Shown here: in pieces, positions 34,069 through 46,010 of the stretch
Position numbering within the stretch: position 1 is the first letter of the stretch
Layout of the letters: each line of letters starts with the position of its first letter
Source: Sympetrum striolatum
Lineage: Eukaryota > Arthropoda > Insecta > Odonata > Libellulidae
Assembly (NCBI GenBank): GCA_947579665.1
Contig: CANPUZ010000032.1
Span: 744,001-808,000 of the forward strand
DNA length: 64,000 nucleotides
Direction: 5' to 3'
Position numbers and translations under genes: made by a program
The notes under the pieces: generated by a model
Databases searched by the model: none
Told to the model about the DNA's origin: nothing
Seen by the model: only the letters and a program-made list of their open reading frames with translations

Positions 34069-36273
34069 GTGAGTGTAAACTGTTTCACCTTGTAAGGATC
34101 GTTATTCATAGTTGGGGGCTATGACAGATTTCGGTTTCGTTTTCAACGATCCAGGAAATTTCGAACAGAAAATTATATAACTTTGCTTCTAATATTTCAT
34201 TACTTCGAAGCAAATGATTCTTTGTAATACTAGTGAGTGGATTTTACAATTTTAAGACAGTTGTTGGAACACAATGCAAAATACGGACATATTAGTTCTA
34301 TGCTTCAATATCAAGTAGACCAAATAAATTTACCTTCCAAGAATTCTTTTACATATCATGTACGAGTATTAACCCTCATATGGATTCTCTGCGCCTTTGC
34401 GGCGCTCGTGGTTTTTAAAATGCTTTTATTATTGCCCAATACGATGGATCTTGCTGAAAATTTCAGTGGTCTAATTTTTCTGCATTTTTAGGCTATGAGT
34501 TTAATTTTGCGCGCATAGTGCGTTTAGTTTTCATTTTATTGGCTAATGGAAAACGTTACGTCGTTGGATTTTCGGCGCCGCTGCGGCTACGCGAGTTTTC
34601 TCGCCGCTATGTCGGGGACTGCACTCACAATACTTATTTAATGGTTCTTATTTCATGAAATGGTATATTATATTTATGATCATAATATTTAAGTGATGAA
34701 GCTTTCTAAATCATTTAAAATTGTTGAACATAGGGCCAAGTTTGCTATGCCAAATATATTTCATCTATTACCCAAGTATCATACATTTTTCTTATTTTAT
34801 AATTTTCTTTTACAAAACTTCAACTAAATGCAATCATAGATTTTAGAAATTTATTGCTAGCCTAAGGGTGTTATTTCATGGACTATGTTTCAGGACTACT
34901 GGCACTAACATTTTACTTAATTCGTCTACAAATTCTGAACGAATGAATTCTTCTCATCTTTAGTGAATTCCAACCGAGGGACTCTATCCTTGCCGTAACG
35001 CTGCTATCAAACCTGAAATCCCCGCAAACGAATCGGGCTGCTCTATGCTCTATGCTATCTACCTTTATTCTTGGTCACTTGATGATCAATCTCTGAAACT
35101 AGTCGTGTTTTGTTTCCATTTATTGTTTATTATAAATACCGTTGAAAAAGTACACACTTTTATTTTTCAACACGGTTATTACATTCATAATAGTTGTAAA
35201 GGAATCTTAAGAAGAAAACACGGAGTAGCAGTGGAAGGGGCGTACATAAAGGCGACCTGAGGGAAATACATTCGACCTGAGATTCCTTTCGATTATGGCG
35301 CTTTAACCTTTGAGGTGCAGATAAATCTTTGCGAGGATCCCAGGACTCGTCTTCGGTATCACCTAAGACCACCAGGAGCTTCGCTCTGTTTTCCCATATT
35401 TTATGAGTATTGCTCTCTCGAGCTTTGCTCATTTTATTTTTAGCTTGTAGGTTTTCTTTTTTAGGTATTTAAATTCATTGCGTAGATCAGTGGCCGCGGG
35501 CACTACGTGTTTGCTCTTTCGCTTGGGCGCACTTGCCTAAGCTGTTTATAATTCCAGTGGTTCGAAATTTTTCTAATTTTATTCCTCGGGAGATGCTTTT
35601 TATTTTTCCGCTCCCGCGGGAATTACTTCGATCAATATTTTACATAAAATTCTTCGATTTGTAGTACTTTGCTCGACCACCGCTTTCGGAGGCCCGTGCG
35701 TATTTTCCGTGTATTTTTTAAATAAGACGTAAATGTTTTAATAAAGATCGAAAAAGAGTCATTCTATCTTCAGTCATCATTCTAACTGGGCCAAAATGCT
35801 CGGGACAATCGCGATCCTCGAGGATGAAGTACTCTGAGCGACGGACGTTCTCCCTCAGAGAATTCTTTTGAATTTTTGATTAATATCATTCAAAATATTA
35901 ATAAAACCGAGAAATCTAAATCTAGTCAATCAACTGCCGTCTCTGTTGGCAACTCCCACTTCCGACCTCTGCAATTTTAACAAATGAAGGCCATCAAACG
36001 AAGCACCTTTATGTTCGAAATGTTTCACCGAAGTCGTTCTCTCTCCCGACAATGCCGATTTAATTACACCGAAAGAGTTATTTCAGAAAGAAGAAAGGTT
36101 AATGCTTCCTAATGTGGCAAAAAACAGTCAAAACAAGTCAAATACAATTAGAGTGAATGTCCCAATTCTAATGGGATTTCAACAATGAAATGGCGTATGT
36201 GGCCGAGATTTAGATTTTGCCGGTCGTAGTATTTCATCTAAAAGTGGGTACCGCAATCGTTGTGCCGCGTAAC
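34069..36273. other. Unassigned sequence with a GC-rich island
   Basis: CpG-rich patches occur at about 34,380-34,640 (GGCGCCGCTGCGG) and 35,480-35,720. A TTAACCCTCATATGG word at 34,373 resembles a piggyBac left end, but I find no partner. Near 35,745-35,850 an AATAAAGA signal followed by CTGGGCCAAAATGCTCGG could be an LTR end with a primer-binding-like site. No paired LTR is visible, so it is not called. Confidence 0.25.
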
Positions 36274-36431
36274 AATGCAAATGCGTAGTAGTAGTAGTAT
36301 TGTTGAAAGTGCTTCGACAGCTGAGGTCATTTCGCACATTGGCTCCCACCGGGAATCGAACCCGGGACCGCTTTCACCAAAGGCGAACGCGCTGCCCACA
36401 TGACTATCCGGGAGCCCCAAATGCAAATGCG
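36274..36431 (-). mobile_element. tRNA-headed SINE with 12-bp target duplication
   Basis: Perfect 12-bp direct repeats AATGCAAATGCG at 36,274-36,285 and 36,420-36,431 flank a 134-bp insert. Read on the minus strand the head begins near GGCTCCCGGATAG, with an A-box-like ATAGTCATGTGG and the B-box GGTTCGATTCC (complement at 36,352-36,362). The outer 7 bases GGCTCCC pair perfectly with GGGAGCC. A stem around CCTTTGG would place TTT in an anticodon-like loop. The body is short and the 3' tail is a trinucleotide run ((TAG)n on the plus strand). Duplication, Pol III boxes and simple-repeat tail together identify a SINE. The intact target duplication suggests a fairly young insertion. Confidence 0.85.
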
Positions 36432-36856
36432 CCCGTCACAGAGAGGACGCAAGAAATGATTGACGATGTTTATCATAGTCCGCGGCCATAGAGAAAGTCC
36501 GCGGATCAAATGAGGCCGCGGCGACCCTTTCCGTCCCCTCCCGCCCCCTCCCGCTGTGGGCTGAAGGGTGCGGCAGGGACTCACGTCAGAATCAGTTCCG
36601 ACAATTTCCATCGCTGTTTCCACCAATATAAATTTAGGCGAAAAAAGCCAGTGCGACCGACGGACACCCGTTTGGATGGCAATGAAATTGATTCCGATAC
36701 TCCGTCCGCCGACGTAGGAGATCAGAATAATTGGTGCCAAGTGGTAAGGGAAAGGTTCCCTCCTCTTATACGTACTGTGGCCACGTTTCTTCGCCACTTA
36801 TGTCGGCAAATTCGTCTCGCTCGAGAGACGAAGGAGATATCCCCCTTCGAATAATA
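36432..36856. other. GC-richer sequence next to LINE remnant
   Basis: Contains GGCGACCCTTTCCGTCCCCT and a CCCCTCCCGC tract at about 36,515-36,565. It may be 5' LINE or flanking sequence. Open frames on both strands here are interrupted or run through the SINE and are not called. Confidence 0.25.
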
Positions 36857-37410
36857 ATGCCAAAAATACCTCCAATTTATCTTAACGACTCTAGAAACTG
36901 GGTACAACTTTTTCGTATGATGTGCAGCTTCAAGCGGATGGCGCAATTGTTCGGGAGACGAGTTATTGTTAAGTTTACTTCGGCGAAAGACTTAAAGAAT
37001 TTTTAATCAATGACAAAATTGAATTCTTTACTTATCGACTCGCCTACGAGAAGAAGAGTAATTTTTTCATAAGAGACCTCCCGATCGATATTTTAACAGA
37101 TGACACCAACGACTTCCTCCGGGACGATAACATTATTTGCAGCAGAATGTCGCAATTGGAGACTTCGCGTCCAACCAAAAATATTTTGAACAAAATCAGT
37201 TCCCTCACGGCCTCTGCCATCGTTTCGAGCTTGATAATAAAGAAATGATGGCTAAATTCTTAAATGCCCGATATGTATGCGGCTTTAAAATCGAAAAGTT
37301 CAAGCCTCCTAAAAGCCCACCGCAATGTCATACCTGGCAGTAATTCGGGCATGTTGATGAAGCAATATGCAGCCCAAATGTGTGCGGTTTTAATCATTAA
37401 CCGCGCTTTT
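36857..37410 (+). pseudogene. Decayed ORF1 of a jockey-type non-LTR retrotransposon
   Basis: Three overlapping frame fragments together follow the plan of the jockey-clade ORF1 (PRE_C2HC type). First comes an IPPIYLNDSRNW start followed by a basic stretch (36,857-37,005). After a frame change comes IEFFTYRLAYEKKSNFFIRD, then LPIDILTDDTNDFLRDDNI (about 36,998-37,150). After a further change comes MMAKFLNARYVCGFKIEKFK, then PPQCHTWQ, stop, FGHVDEAIC. That last part resembles the first zinc knuckle (CxxC...H...C) with its second cysteine replaced by tryptophan. The full protein normally precedes an endonuclease/reverse-transcriptase ORF, and none is visible downstream. At least two frameshifts and an internal stop make it non-functional. 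Confidence 0.65.
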
Positions 37411-38740
37411 GACTGCGCATTCATCCGTCGGTATCTCACATTCCTCCTTGAGAGGAATTCTCGCTAAACGGGCTCCCTCTCCCCTGCCTCTGGCATCGGC
37501 TCTCCTTAGGTGTTGCTGCCCATTAGATTCCGCTAGAGCCACCGAGCCGCGTCAAGGCTGACAGTTAGGCTTCGCCGGGGGTGTTATAAGGACCACCAAC
37601 CACAAACTTTAAGCAGTAGCCGTTGACCGATTACGAGAAATATACTTTTTCGATCCACCCTAGTGCTCAATCGTCCCGCGGTCCATTTTCCGGTCCGCAT
37701 AAACCGGCATTATCGAAATTATCCAAGGTATTCCGCATATACAGGGTGTCCGAAAAGTAGTGATAATCGGAAGAACTCCTCTTGGGTGACCCGAATCACC
37801 CCACTTTTAGGGTCTCCGCTCTTTATTCGTCTCCGAGTTACGTATTTTTTCGTATTTTTCGAAAAAAATGACTTTCAGGGCACTTTTTGTCACGGTAACG
37901 TAAATAATTGAGATACAGGGTTTATTCTTTTCCTTAGAATAACTGAATAATTGCGCTAAGTGAGACAAAAGCATTTTTCGTCACAGCTGCTTCCATTAAT
38001 TCAAAATTTAACTTAAAATTTCGAAAATTGTGACGTCATCAATTTGAAAAGAGTCGCATTAAAAAAATTTTTGGTGACTACTTAAAAATCTTCTTCAATT
38101 TATTAGCTGTTTCTCACGAATAATATATTGAGCTATCTTCACTGCAACATTCTTAAGATTGGATTTAAACACAGTTAGTCGGAGATTTTCCGTTTTAACG
38201 GACGAGTCAACACCTTAGTGTAACTCGAATTGGTGGTATTAATGCGTTCAATCATCCAAACTACAAAACGTTTTCCTAGTTGGCATCGCTTAGGCACTCC
38301 CATGGCGGTAAGAAGAAATCCCCCTTCCCCCTCGTTACTAGGCGAAGTCAACAACAATATCCCTCGTGAGTATTACAAATTATGAGCCAATGTTGGGATT
38401 CGAGGCGTAACCAAGCTTTCCCAACAATGTATTCCGTGAACGTTTCCATTAATACAGTCTTTTGCCTGCTTTTATTCGTTGTTATACATTACGCTCCTAG
38501 TTTTTGATCTTCATGACGACTTTGGTATATTTTACGGACTTGATTGGATATCGTTCTTGATGAGTCTCACGCCGCTGTGTACTCAATTGTGATCCTGGCT
38601 TTTGATATCTCTTAGGACTTATTCTGTGAGGCTCTTGTGGGAGAACATGAGTTTTTTGCAACCTCAAAATTACGCAATATCTTCGTTTATTCTAACGAAA
38701 TTCTTGGAGCTCCGGATTGAAAATTACTATCTATAATTCA
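37411..38740. other. Unassigned sequence with ACAGGGTG-type repeat end
   Basis: At 37,740 the word ATACAGGGTGTCCGAAAAGT resembles the ends of widespread arthropod interspersed repeats; a second GATACAGGGTTTA occurs near 37,912. I cannot define the element boundaries. No coding region is supported. Confidence 0.35.
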
Positions 38741-38785
38741 TAGACATTTCTCCGGATATACCTATGTATAAGATATAGAGAGAAT
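38741..38785. repeat. Isolated fragment of the satellite spacer outside the array
   Basis: TAGACATTTCTCCGGATATA followed by CCTATGTATAAGATATAGAGA matches the spacer style of the array (for example near 13,185-13,215), with no B-box modules beside it. This is the only copy I noticed outside 1-28.6 kb. Confidence 0.7.
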
Positions 38786-40443
38786 AAGGAAATGCTTTTG
38801 TTTGAGGCAGGTCATACTAATATTATTAATGCTTATAGGTGCTGTCGTTTCTCATTTCTCTTAAAATTTTTCCCTTTTCTAAGTAAAACGATATTTTAGA
38901 GGAAAACGATTGATTCGAAGCTCAAAATAACATCAAAATGTAAACACATTATTATACTAAAATACATGTAAATAAAAAATTGGCGATAGCTTTTGTAATC
39001 GAACTACTGTTGTATAACTCCACTGTCATCAATTGACGAATATCGGAACTTTTGTTGCAAAACTTCCTTTGTTGATTGTTTTTGCCTTGTTGTCAGCTGC
39101 TTAGAAAACTTTGAACGTTTCCTTTTGTCGAGGAATTTAATTATTCATTTTTAGTAATAGGTTTGCACAATCTGCCATGAAATTGGGATTCACGATGATT
39201 AACATTTTCTGACAAAAATTCAGGCTATTCTCGCTCCATGTCCATCCTATACCCTGTGTAAAATATTGAAAAACATGAAACCTTTGACTCTGCGAAAGTT
39301 TATTTTGTTAGCTATAGTTTGTAAATGTGGACATTTCTAACAAATGTTCGCATATTTTCTTCACAAACATTATTTATTCGAACATTTTTATGCATGCAAA
39401 ATATTCTATCTTTTCCGAATTTGGTATTGTGGAAGAGCAAGGAATTTATAATGTCAATTGATGAGAGAATAGTTAAACGATTCTGGTTGTCTAACATGTA
39501 CGTTATAGCCAACCAGCGGCTCTAGAACACGTCCAAGGGCTGTCAGGCATTGTCTATAGCAAGTTACGGCTCGATCGGTAATGGGAGAGAAACAAGGTGC
39601 GTTTGCGTAAAACCATATTTTCTCGCTTTTCTTTCCTTCTCCTCCTTACCACAGCGTACATATCGATGCCACTTACGGAGAATAACCATTTCTCTTTTCC
39701 TTATTATTAGCATCTGGTTAATCGGTTATTATATTTGTGATTTCGGAGTTTATTTGGTTTCTGCACATGTTCTAAACAAATTTCGGAGGAGAAGAAAAAT
39801 AATTTTTGTAAGCGTAATTCTATAATCTTCATTGCATTTATTAAAATTAATTGATTCAACAAAGATGAATAACGATATTCACAGCAGGTTTTACAACTGA
39901 AAATAGTCCCTTGCCCTGTGCTAGGATAAACAAATCTTTAGATATTTAAGAGAAAGAAGAATCAGTTAAAAATATCTCGGAATAAATGTGATAACTGCTC
40001 GCAGGAGGAACGTTATGGCTTCGCTTATCCCACTGAAATTAATCATTACTCCTTTAATGTCATCTTAAAATATGATCTATATCAATGACTAATCGACTTC
40101 ACAGAAGGTCGTTCAATGAATGGGAATATTACTTACAGTCATAAAACCTTACAGAGAGAGTCACAAATCTTATTCGCTGAACCCCATTTAGTTTCGTTTT
40201 CACAATACGTCCCTTCTTTTGATTAAAAGTACAATCTATAACACAATATAAAACCCTTTCTCCGCATGGAAACATTAATTATAGTACTGAATACGAACTT
40301 TTACATTTGCACTGGTAGATAAGATGTTTTATTACTAATCCAATGATCATACGTTTTTATACGTGGTTGATAATATTTACGATTAAGGAGTTTTTAATAA
40401 ATATAAGTGGCACTTATCATTGTTATATCAGGTATATTCCTTT
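38786..40443. other. Unassigned AT-rich sequence
   Basis: No open frame over 91 codons and no repeat structure recognised by eye. A GAAACAAG/GTGCGTTTG join near 39,595 could be a donor site, but no matching exon is visible. Confidence 0.25.
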
Positions 40444-41680
40444 GTAAGGTAATTCCGGGAGAGATGCCCCGCCTAAGGAAATTACTTCATAACAATGACT
40501 TCAGTGATAATAAGAATGTGAAACTGCGTGGAAGAATAGAAAATGTATTGATTATTAACAGGGTACAAACAAATTTTGTTTAAAAACATTTTCACACAAA
40601 ATATTAAAGTTTTTCTGCACCCATGCATTTAGCCATCTCTCCCGAGTGTCCGGGTGAGACGCCCCACCTCTGTGGGAGAGGTGCCCCATTAGCTTAAACA
40701 GAATTTAATCTGGAAGGCGCTTGTCATATTCAAAATTGTTAAATATAATTTAAAGTCAGGACCTAGGAAAACGTTTAAGTTAACATCAGAACCTATTCAA
40801 AATTTAATTTGCAAAAATATCTGGAGGCATCTCAGCCTCTTTTAGAGGCATATAAATAGCATTTTGAGACTTGGTCATCAATTTTTTTGCAAGCGACAGC
40901 TTCTCACGCAAAAATATTGTCGATTTAAACGAAAAAAATTATGGCAATTTGATGTTTTTGTCGAAACATCGAGGCTAAAAATCTCACAGAAGATGTTTTT
41001 CGATTTCGAAATCATTTATATTTGCAATTTGAATGTGGGTGAGCCACCCATTTTCCGGGTATTACATTTCGATCAGAAAAAAGTGGCAAAACGCACCACC
41101 CTAGTGTTTAATAAACACTACATCTTCTTTTGATCGTGCATAAAATGCATTCGACCGTGGATTTAAAGTTTAATTGAAATTTAAATGTAGATTGCATACC
41201 TTTTCTTGAATAAGCCTAAATCAGTATCACCTTAAAGTTAAATTGATACTTATGGGGTACATATACCTACAGATAGCACTGGGGCATCTATCGCGAAAAG
41301 AGGTGGGGCGTCTTTCCTTTCAGTATGGGAGAGATGCCCCACTGACTACATTTTATCCAAGATGGACAGTCACTGAACGTGGATATTAGATGAACCAATA
41401 GCTAAAAGTTTTCACCCTTTAATTCAAAATATTCAACCATTTAAACTGATGCCAACCCGACACATTATACTCTATATAACAGGGCGGAGAAACACAATGC
41501 CTACTTGAAATGATGTTATAAAACTGCGTAAAAAGAATTAACCGCCGTGAAACTCTTACAGACGGGGGCCTTCCAACTAACTGAAAAACATCGTCAGTAG
41601 AGCAATTTTGTGGTTTTCACTAAAAATTCTGCGACAGGAGCATCTCTCCCGGTGGAGCATCTCACCCGGAATTACCTTAC
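40444..41680. mobile_element. DNA transposon with terminal inverted repeats and GGGGCATCTC subterminal words
   Basis: The left end GTAAGGTAATTCCGGG continues with AGAGATGCCCC; the right end read inwards has the same GTAAGGTAATTCCGGG and then TGAGATGCTCC. The 1,237-bp interior carries at least seven further diverged copies of GAGATGCCCCAC-type words in both orientations (about 40,650, 40,674, 41,281, 41,305, 41,328, 41,637 and 41,658). Such clusters next to the ends are typical transposase-binding arrays in several cut-and-paste families. An 89-codon frame at 40,864-41,133 is not recognised. I see no clear target duplication: flanks CTTT and GTAT do not match. It is a non-autonomous element of unassigned superfamily. 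Confidence 0.75.
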
Positions 41681-44180
41681 GTATAGTCAGATCATCATAT
41701 CTTTCAGTATATCTTTAAATGGAGGACGATTCTCTTTTTAAGTAGATAAATAACGTATTTCAACTCCATAGAACAATGATACTGCAAAGATCCTTCACAG
41801 TATTGAGGTCTCTCGATATTTTGATAGATAGTTAACACCGTGAAAAGTTACATCTTGGATGATCATTTGAGTAAAGAACCCGCAAATCAGACAAATCAAA
41901 ATTCTCTACTAATAGCAATGGCGCCCAAACTACTTCGCCACTTTCACAAATTCGTTTTCAATGAAAACAAGCACCTTATTTCCACTTTGAGGTCAACTAT
42001 CATACATTGTTATTTGAAATACAGTTATTATTTAATTATTACTTCATTTTTATTCTTACTACGTTTTTTCTAATTTTCCCTCCCTCCATTAACCTAATTA
42101 ACAGTTGTTCATGTTCCTTTAATTATCATAATTAAGCATAATTTTTACGAAAACGTTCATCCTGCGGGCATGGGCAAGCATTAACCGAGATAACCAATTT
42201 CATTCTTTATCAGCATTGATGGAAAACGGAGACTAACCATTTCTCTTTTAGCCTTATGGCTAAAATTTCGTGGATTTAGACGGGCATTTCATGATGGAAC
42301 TTTGTTAATATTTTTTATGAAACAAATTAATGAAAATCAAGAAGATTAAATCATATACATCATATCATAGGTCATCTGACCTGTAAAATTGTACTCGATT
42401 TGCTATAGTAACGATCTACCAGTCTATATATTGATACTATAACAGGTCTGTTTGGCAACAACTTAATGGGCTGTTTTATCATTTATAATAAATGTCTTTG
42501 AACCTCTGGATGGCTGTGTTGCTTTTAATGAAAAAACTGTGGTTGGGTTAAAAATGTCTGTTTGGAAGCGAAAAGGTCACACCTAATTGATCAAGAAAGA
42601 AGTATTTAAATTCATTCATTCATTCATTTTCAATTCGAAGAATTTTTTGGGAATTTATTTTCTACTACTGATACATAAATAATATTTGATGTTTTCCTTA
42701 CATTTACGTTTATATTTTTTTATATTCCATAAAAGTAATCTAAAATAAAATGAATCCATAATTATGCCGTGAATTCGCTTGAAATGGATGTTTTTGGTTT
42801 GAGGGTAATTTCTTGATGGACTAAAATGGCTTGGAATCCTTTATGAACTTCATATGAGACGTTATTCATTGCTAATTTGCAATACATAATACACAGTGAG
42901 TGAGAAAACAGTGGCAGCGAACTGTCTCAGACCCATCAATACAGGTAAATCTAAATTGTATAATATTTTGGCTAAATGATGTTTATAGGAGAGATTCGAA
43001 CGCAGCAAAAGCCGTATATCCAAGTATACATGTAATATGAAATGGGGATTTACGGAATTTTTGATATATTGAACTGAATTCGAACTATCAAAGGTCATCA
43101 AAATAAAATTTATCTTTCCACGAGGAAGCGAGTGCCTTGAATAAAATTTTGTAAATCGAATTTTGTAATCGAATTAACTTTTTAGTTGAAATATAATTAG
43201 GATTCGATAGAATCAACCATTTTATTTTGTATATCACAATACAAGGCGAGATTTTTTCCTATTGTGATACCAAGGTTTTCTTACCTTTTCTCTCCTTTTT
43301 CATTAAAAATTTCCTTGTTTTAAATCCTAAAAGTCGATGGTTAGATAGATATAGGAAGACTCATTGATCTAAATACCCCAAAGACGCTATTTATGGTAAT
43401 GACATCAGAGGTATATGTACTTAAATTCTGTTTGATTCTGGAAATGTTTTCGAACATTGTGAACTCACTTGGAACTTCGTTTTCCTCCATTTTCATCGAC
43501 CCGTGAGCTTGACTTAGTTTACGAATCAACACTATTACGCGAGAATTTCCGAATGGAGACTCACTCCTAATGACCCACAGAAATATAAAGCGGATCTCGG
43601 AAATTGGTTTGAAAAAACGCGTGACACGAGCGAAAAAGCGGCCCTAAAAATATTTGAGAAAGAATGCCTTCTTATTAAGCACTCCTTCCTCCATCGGAAC
43701 AACTACGGACAACTTGCGAAAGATATTCGATAGGTCAAACTTTTTTTACGGAAATTCTTCTCTAATACCAAAATCATCCAGCAGTAGGTAAGCCAGAACT
43801 ATAAAATTGAATTTAGATTATCTTTGCACGCGTTTATTCTTCTCCGTTCGGGTCCTTAAAACCTTTTGGTTTTTATTCCCCTGTTAGCTTCTTTTTGTCG
43901 ACTATATCTCCTGAAAACAGTACCGCAGGCCTCTCGGTAATGACTGTCTTCTCAGTCACGAAAATTAAATAAAACAATCGAAATATTTTCAGTGTATTTG
44001 TCGTTAATTGCAATACAGATGCAATTACATTTGATTTTAATAGAGGATAATATGGTCCTTCATCTACTTGCTTCGCATCCTTGGCATTTCAATGGTGGCA
44101 TGAAAACCTCTGATGTATGAGAGACGCTGAATAATTAAGACTTCTCCGTATTGAATGCTAAGAAAAGAGGAACTTCTGGA
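41681..44180. other. Unassigned AT-rich sequence
   Basis: No supported gene. A short (ATTC)n run lies at about 42,612-42,630. Open frames are under 80 codons with no recognisable motifs. Confidence 0.25.
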
Positions 44181-44202
44181 GTAATTTTACCTCACTCCTC
44201 AT
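44181..44202 (-). repeat. ATGAGGAGTGAGGTA word, copy in reverse orientation
   Basis: The complement of ATGAGGAGTGAGGTAAAATT. Two plus-oriented copies occur at 48,942 and 49,078. It is likely a piece of a dispersed low-copy repeat. Confidence 0.5.
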
Positions 44203-45770
44203 CAAGACTACAAAGCCTCATTCCCATTTACTGGCTGTTGGTAACTTATGTTTGCAAGGTGAAATACCAACCGGCTTATGGGCTTAACAATTTGCAGTCA
44301 GACTGGTAAGCGATTCTTCAGTAATGAGTCATATTGAGAGTCCTGATTCAATAGACTAAAGATATACGCCTAAAATGTGTGAGTGATTATACGAACTTTA
44401 GGTACTCGATCAGATTTCGACCTTTTCTACGGACATTCCGTACATTTTCGGAAGGTTGGAAACCCTGGTCTCTGTCTGCATTTGCCCTTGCCTTCGCATC
44501 TTGCATCCGCCCCAATAACTCGAGACTTCCCCCGTTTCCTCCAAGTCCTTCTTATCTTTCTCGAGTAAACGCCCTCTCCCCCACTTTCCCCTGCAGTGAG
44601 AGGGGTTTCTTTCGCTAATTCTCCCTCAATTGCTTCGGATTTCGTCGTATTTTCGTTTTCTGGCCGCGACGCACTTTTTCTCGGATAACAAAAGAAGGCT
44701 GGAAATGCGCACGAAACTTTTTTATTCAATTCTGTCCTCTTAAATCGAGTTCCGTTGTCTTCAAAAGTAGTCTACGTGATACATTCTATAGCGATCAAGA
44801 TATATATATATTTGCTTTCGTGTGTTTCGTTTCTACATAAATGGGAAAACACTGTTCTTTTAGGTTTGTGGCCGAAGTGTTCGGTCTATGGGAACGTTTG
44901 CTATGAAAGAGAATGAAACGTCGGTATTGAATATCAAGTCGTCTTCATCGGCGTTTTGTTTTTCTATTTTTTAATCATATCTTCATTTTTCTTCAATATC
45001 TTTTCTACCATTTTACTAAATGGCATATATTATGAAAAGCTGACTAAACTTCCAAATATAAATAGAAGATAAATAGTAAATTAAGGCAAATTTAGGGACA
45101 GAGCTGTGTGAATATCAACTCCACAAATTTCTTTATTTATTTATTGAGCATAGCCTTAGTTTCAACAAATGTGATAAAAATAGCATATAAATTCACAGCA
45201 ACAATTAAATAAATAATGGGAGAGTCATAGAAAGTGGCAGGTGTAGAAGAATATACTATGCATTAAAAATAATGTTCTGGCATGAACCTTTTCATGAATA
45301 TTTACGAAATTAGCTCATATTGTAATCATGTATACTAATCGTTTTTTGATTTATGAAAGATGCTTTCTTTCATGTGTACTCATATTTTAATGATCATTTT
45401 TAATAATAAGAGTAAGTGAAAGCACTGAAATTCACACCATTAACTTCAAATTACTTGTGCTGAAAATGTTTCAGTAAGGATAACCACATATGAATTTTAG
45501 GATCAACTTTCAGAAATCATTTTAGAGAGAATTCACTTTTCTCTTTGTGCTTACAATGGATATCACACCGCTATGTGGTCCAACTATAATGCATATCAAA
45601 CTTCGGAATGAAACTTTCAATGTATAACTTGTAATGTATGTAATCTGTGAAAGAAGAGATTACGAACCGCCATTACGAATCCGTATTGCGGTAGTAATTT
45701 TTTAGAAAGGAGTAATCATAAAAGTTAACCCTTTATTCGAACGAAGGTTGGGTGATTATTTTGAAGTTCC
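44203..45770. other. Unassigned sequence
   Basis: A pyrimidine-rich tract lies at about 44,510-44,600, with open frames on both strands over it that I regard as compositional. The rest is AT-rich with no recognisable feature. Confidence 0.2.
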
Positions 45771-45799
45771 GATCGCCATGGAGACTTTTTATTCGTCCA

Positions 45800-46010
45800 G
45801 GGGCCATATTATGTTACTTGTCGGTTTGGAAGCAGTTGGTTCGATTTCAAATCCAACCGACTGGAGAGGAAATCGTGATCTCTCACCGACTCCGCCTCTA
45901 AATCCTATTCTGTAGCATCGTCGGGCCATAGAGTAAGGATGGGGATGGGATCCTTACTCTATGCGTTGGGCAGAAAACTACTAAACCGACTGCCCCCACC
46001 CACTTTAAGG
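45800..46010. repeat. ACCGACT-rich patch with a 14-bp hairpin
   Basis: CATAGAGTAAGGAT (45,927-45,940) pairs perfectly with ATCCTTACTCTATG (45,950-45,963) across a 9-base G-rich loop. Around it are CAACCGACTGG, CACCGACTCC and AAACCGACTGCC plus a GGTTCGATTTC word. A similar ACCGACT-rich patch lies at 47,570-47,720. Confidence 0.5.

Noticed and set aside
34373..34387. Further piggyBac ends at TTAACCCT words (34,373; 45,727; 48,114)
   Set aside because: No partner end with AGGGTTAA in range and no transposase trace. The word is short enough to occur by chance.
35745..35850. LTR end and primer-binding site
   Set aside because: No second LTR and no gag/pol similarity nearby. The AATAAA signal alone is weak.
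36341..36416. True tRNA-Lys gene on the minus strand
   Set aside because: The acceptor and T-arm pair well, but the D-arm does not and the anticodon stem has a mismatch. A simple-repeat tail and target duplication show it is a SINE.
36327..36797. 156-codon minus-strand frame, the longest in the window
   Set aside because: Its C-terminal part is a translation of the tRNA-SINE and the rest is low-complexity glycine/arginine-rich sequence. Not a gene.
44379..44729. Overlapping frames of 79-100 codons on both strands
   Set aside because: Caused by a pyrimidine-rich tract with few stops; no motif.
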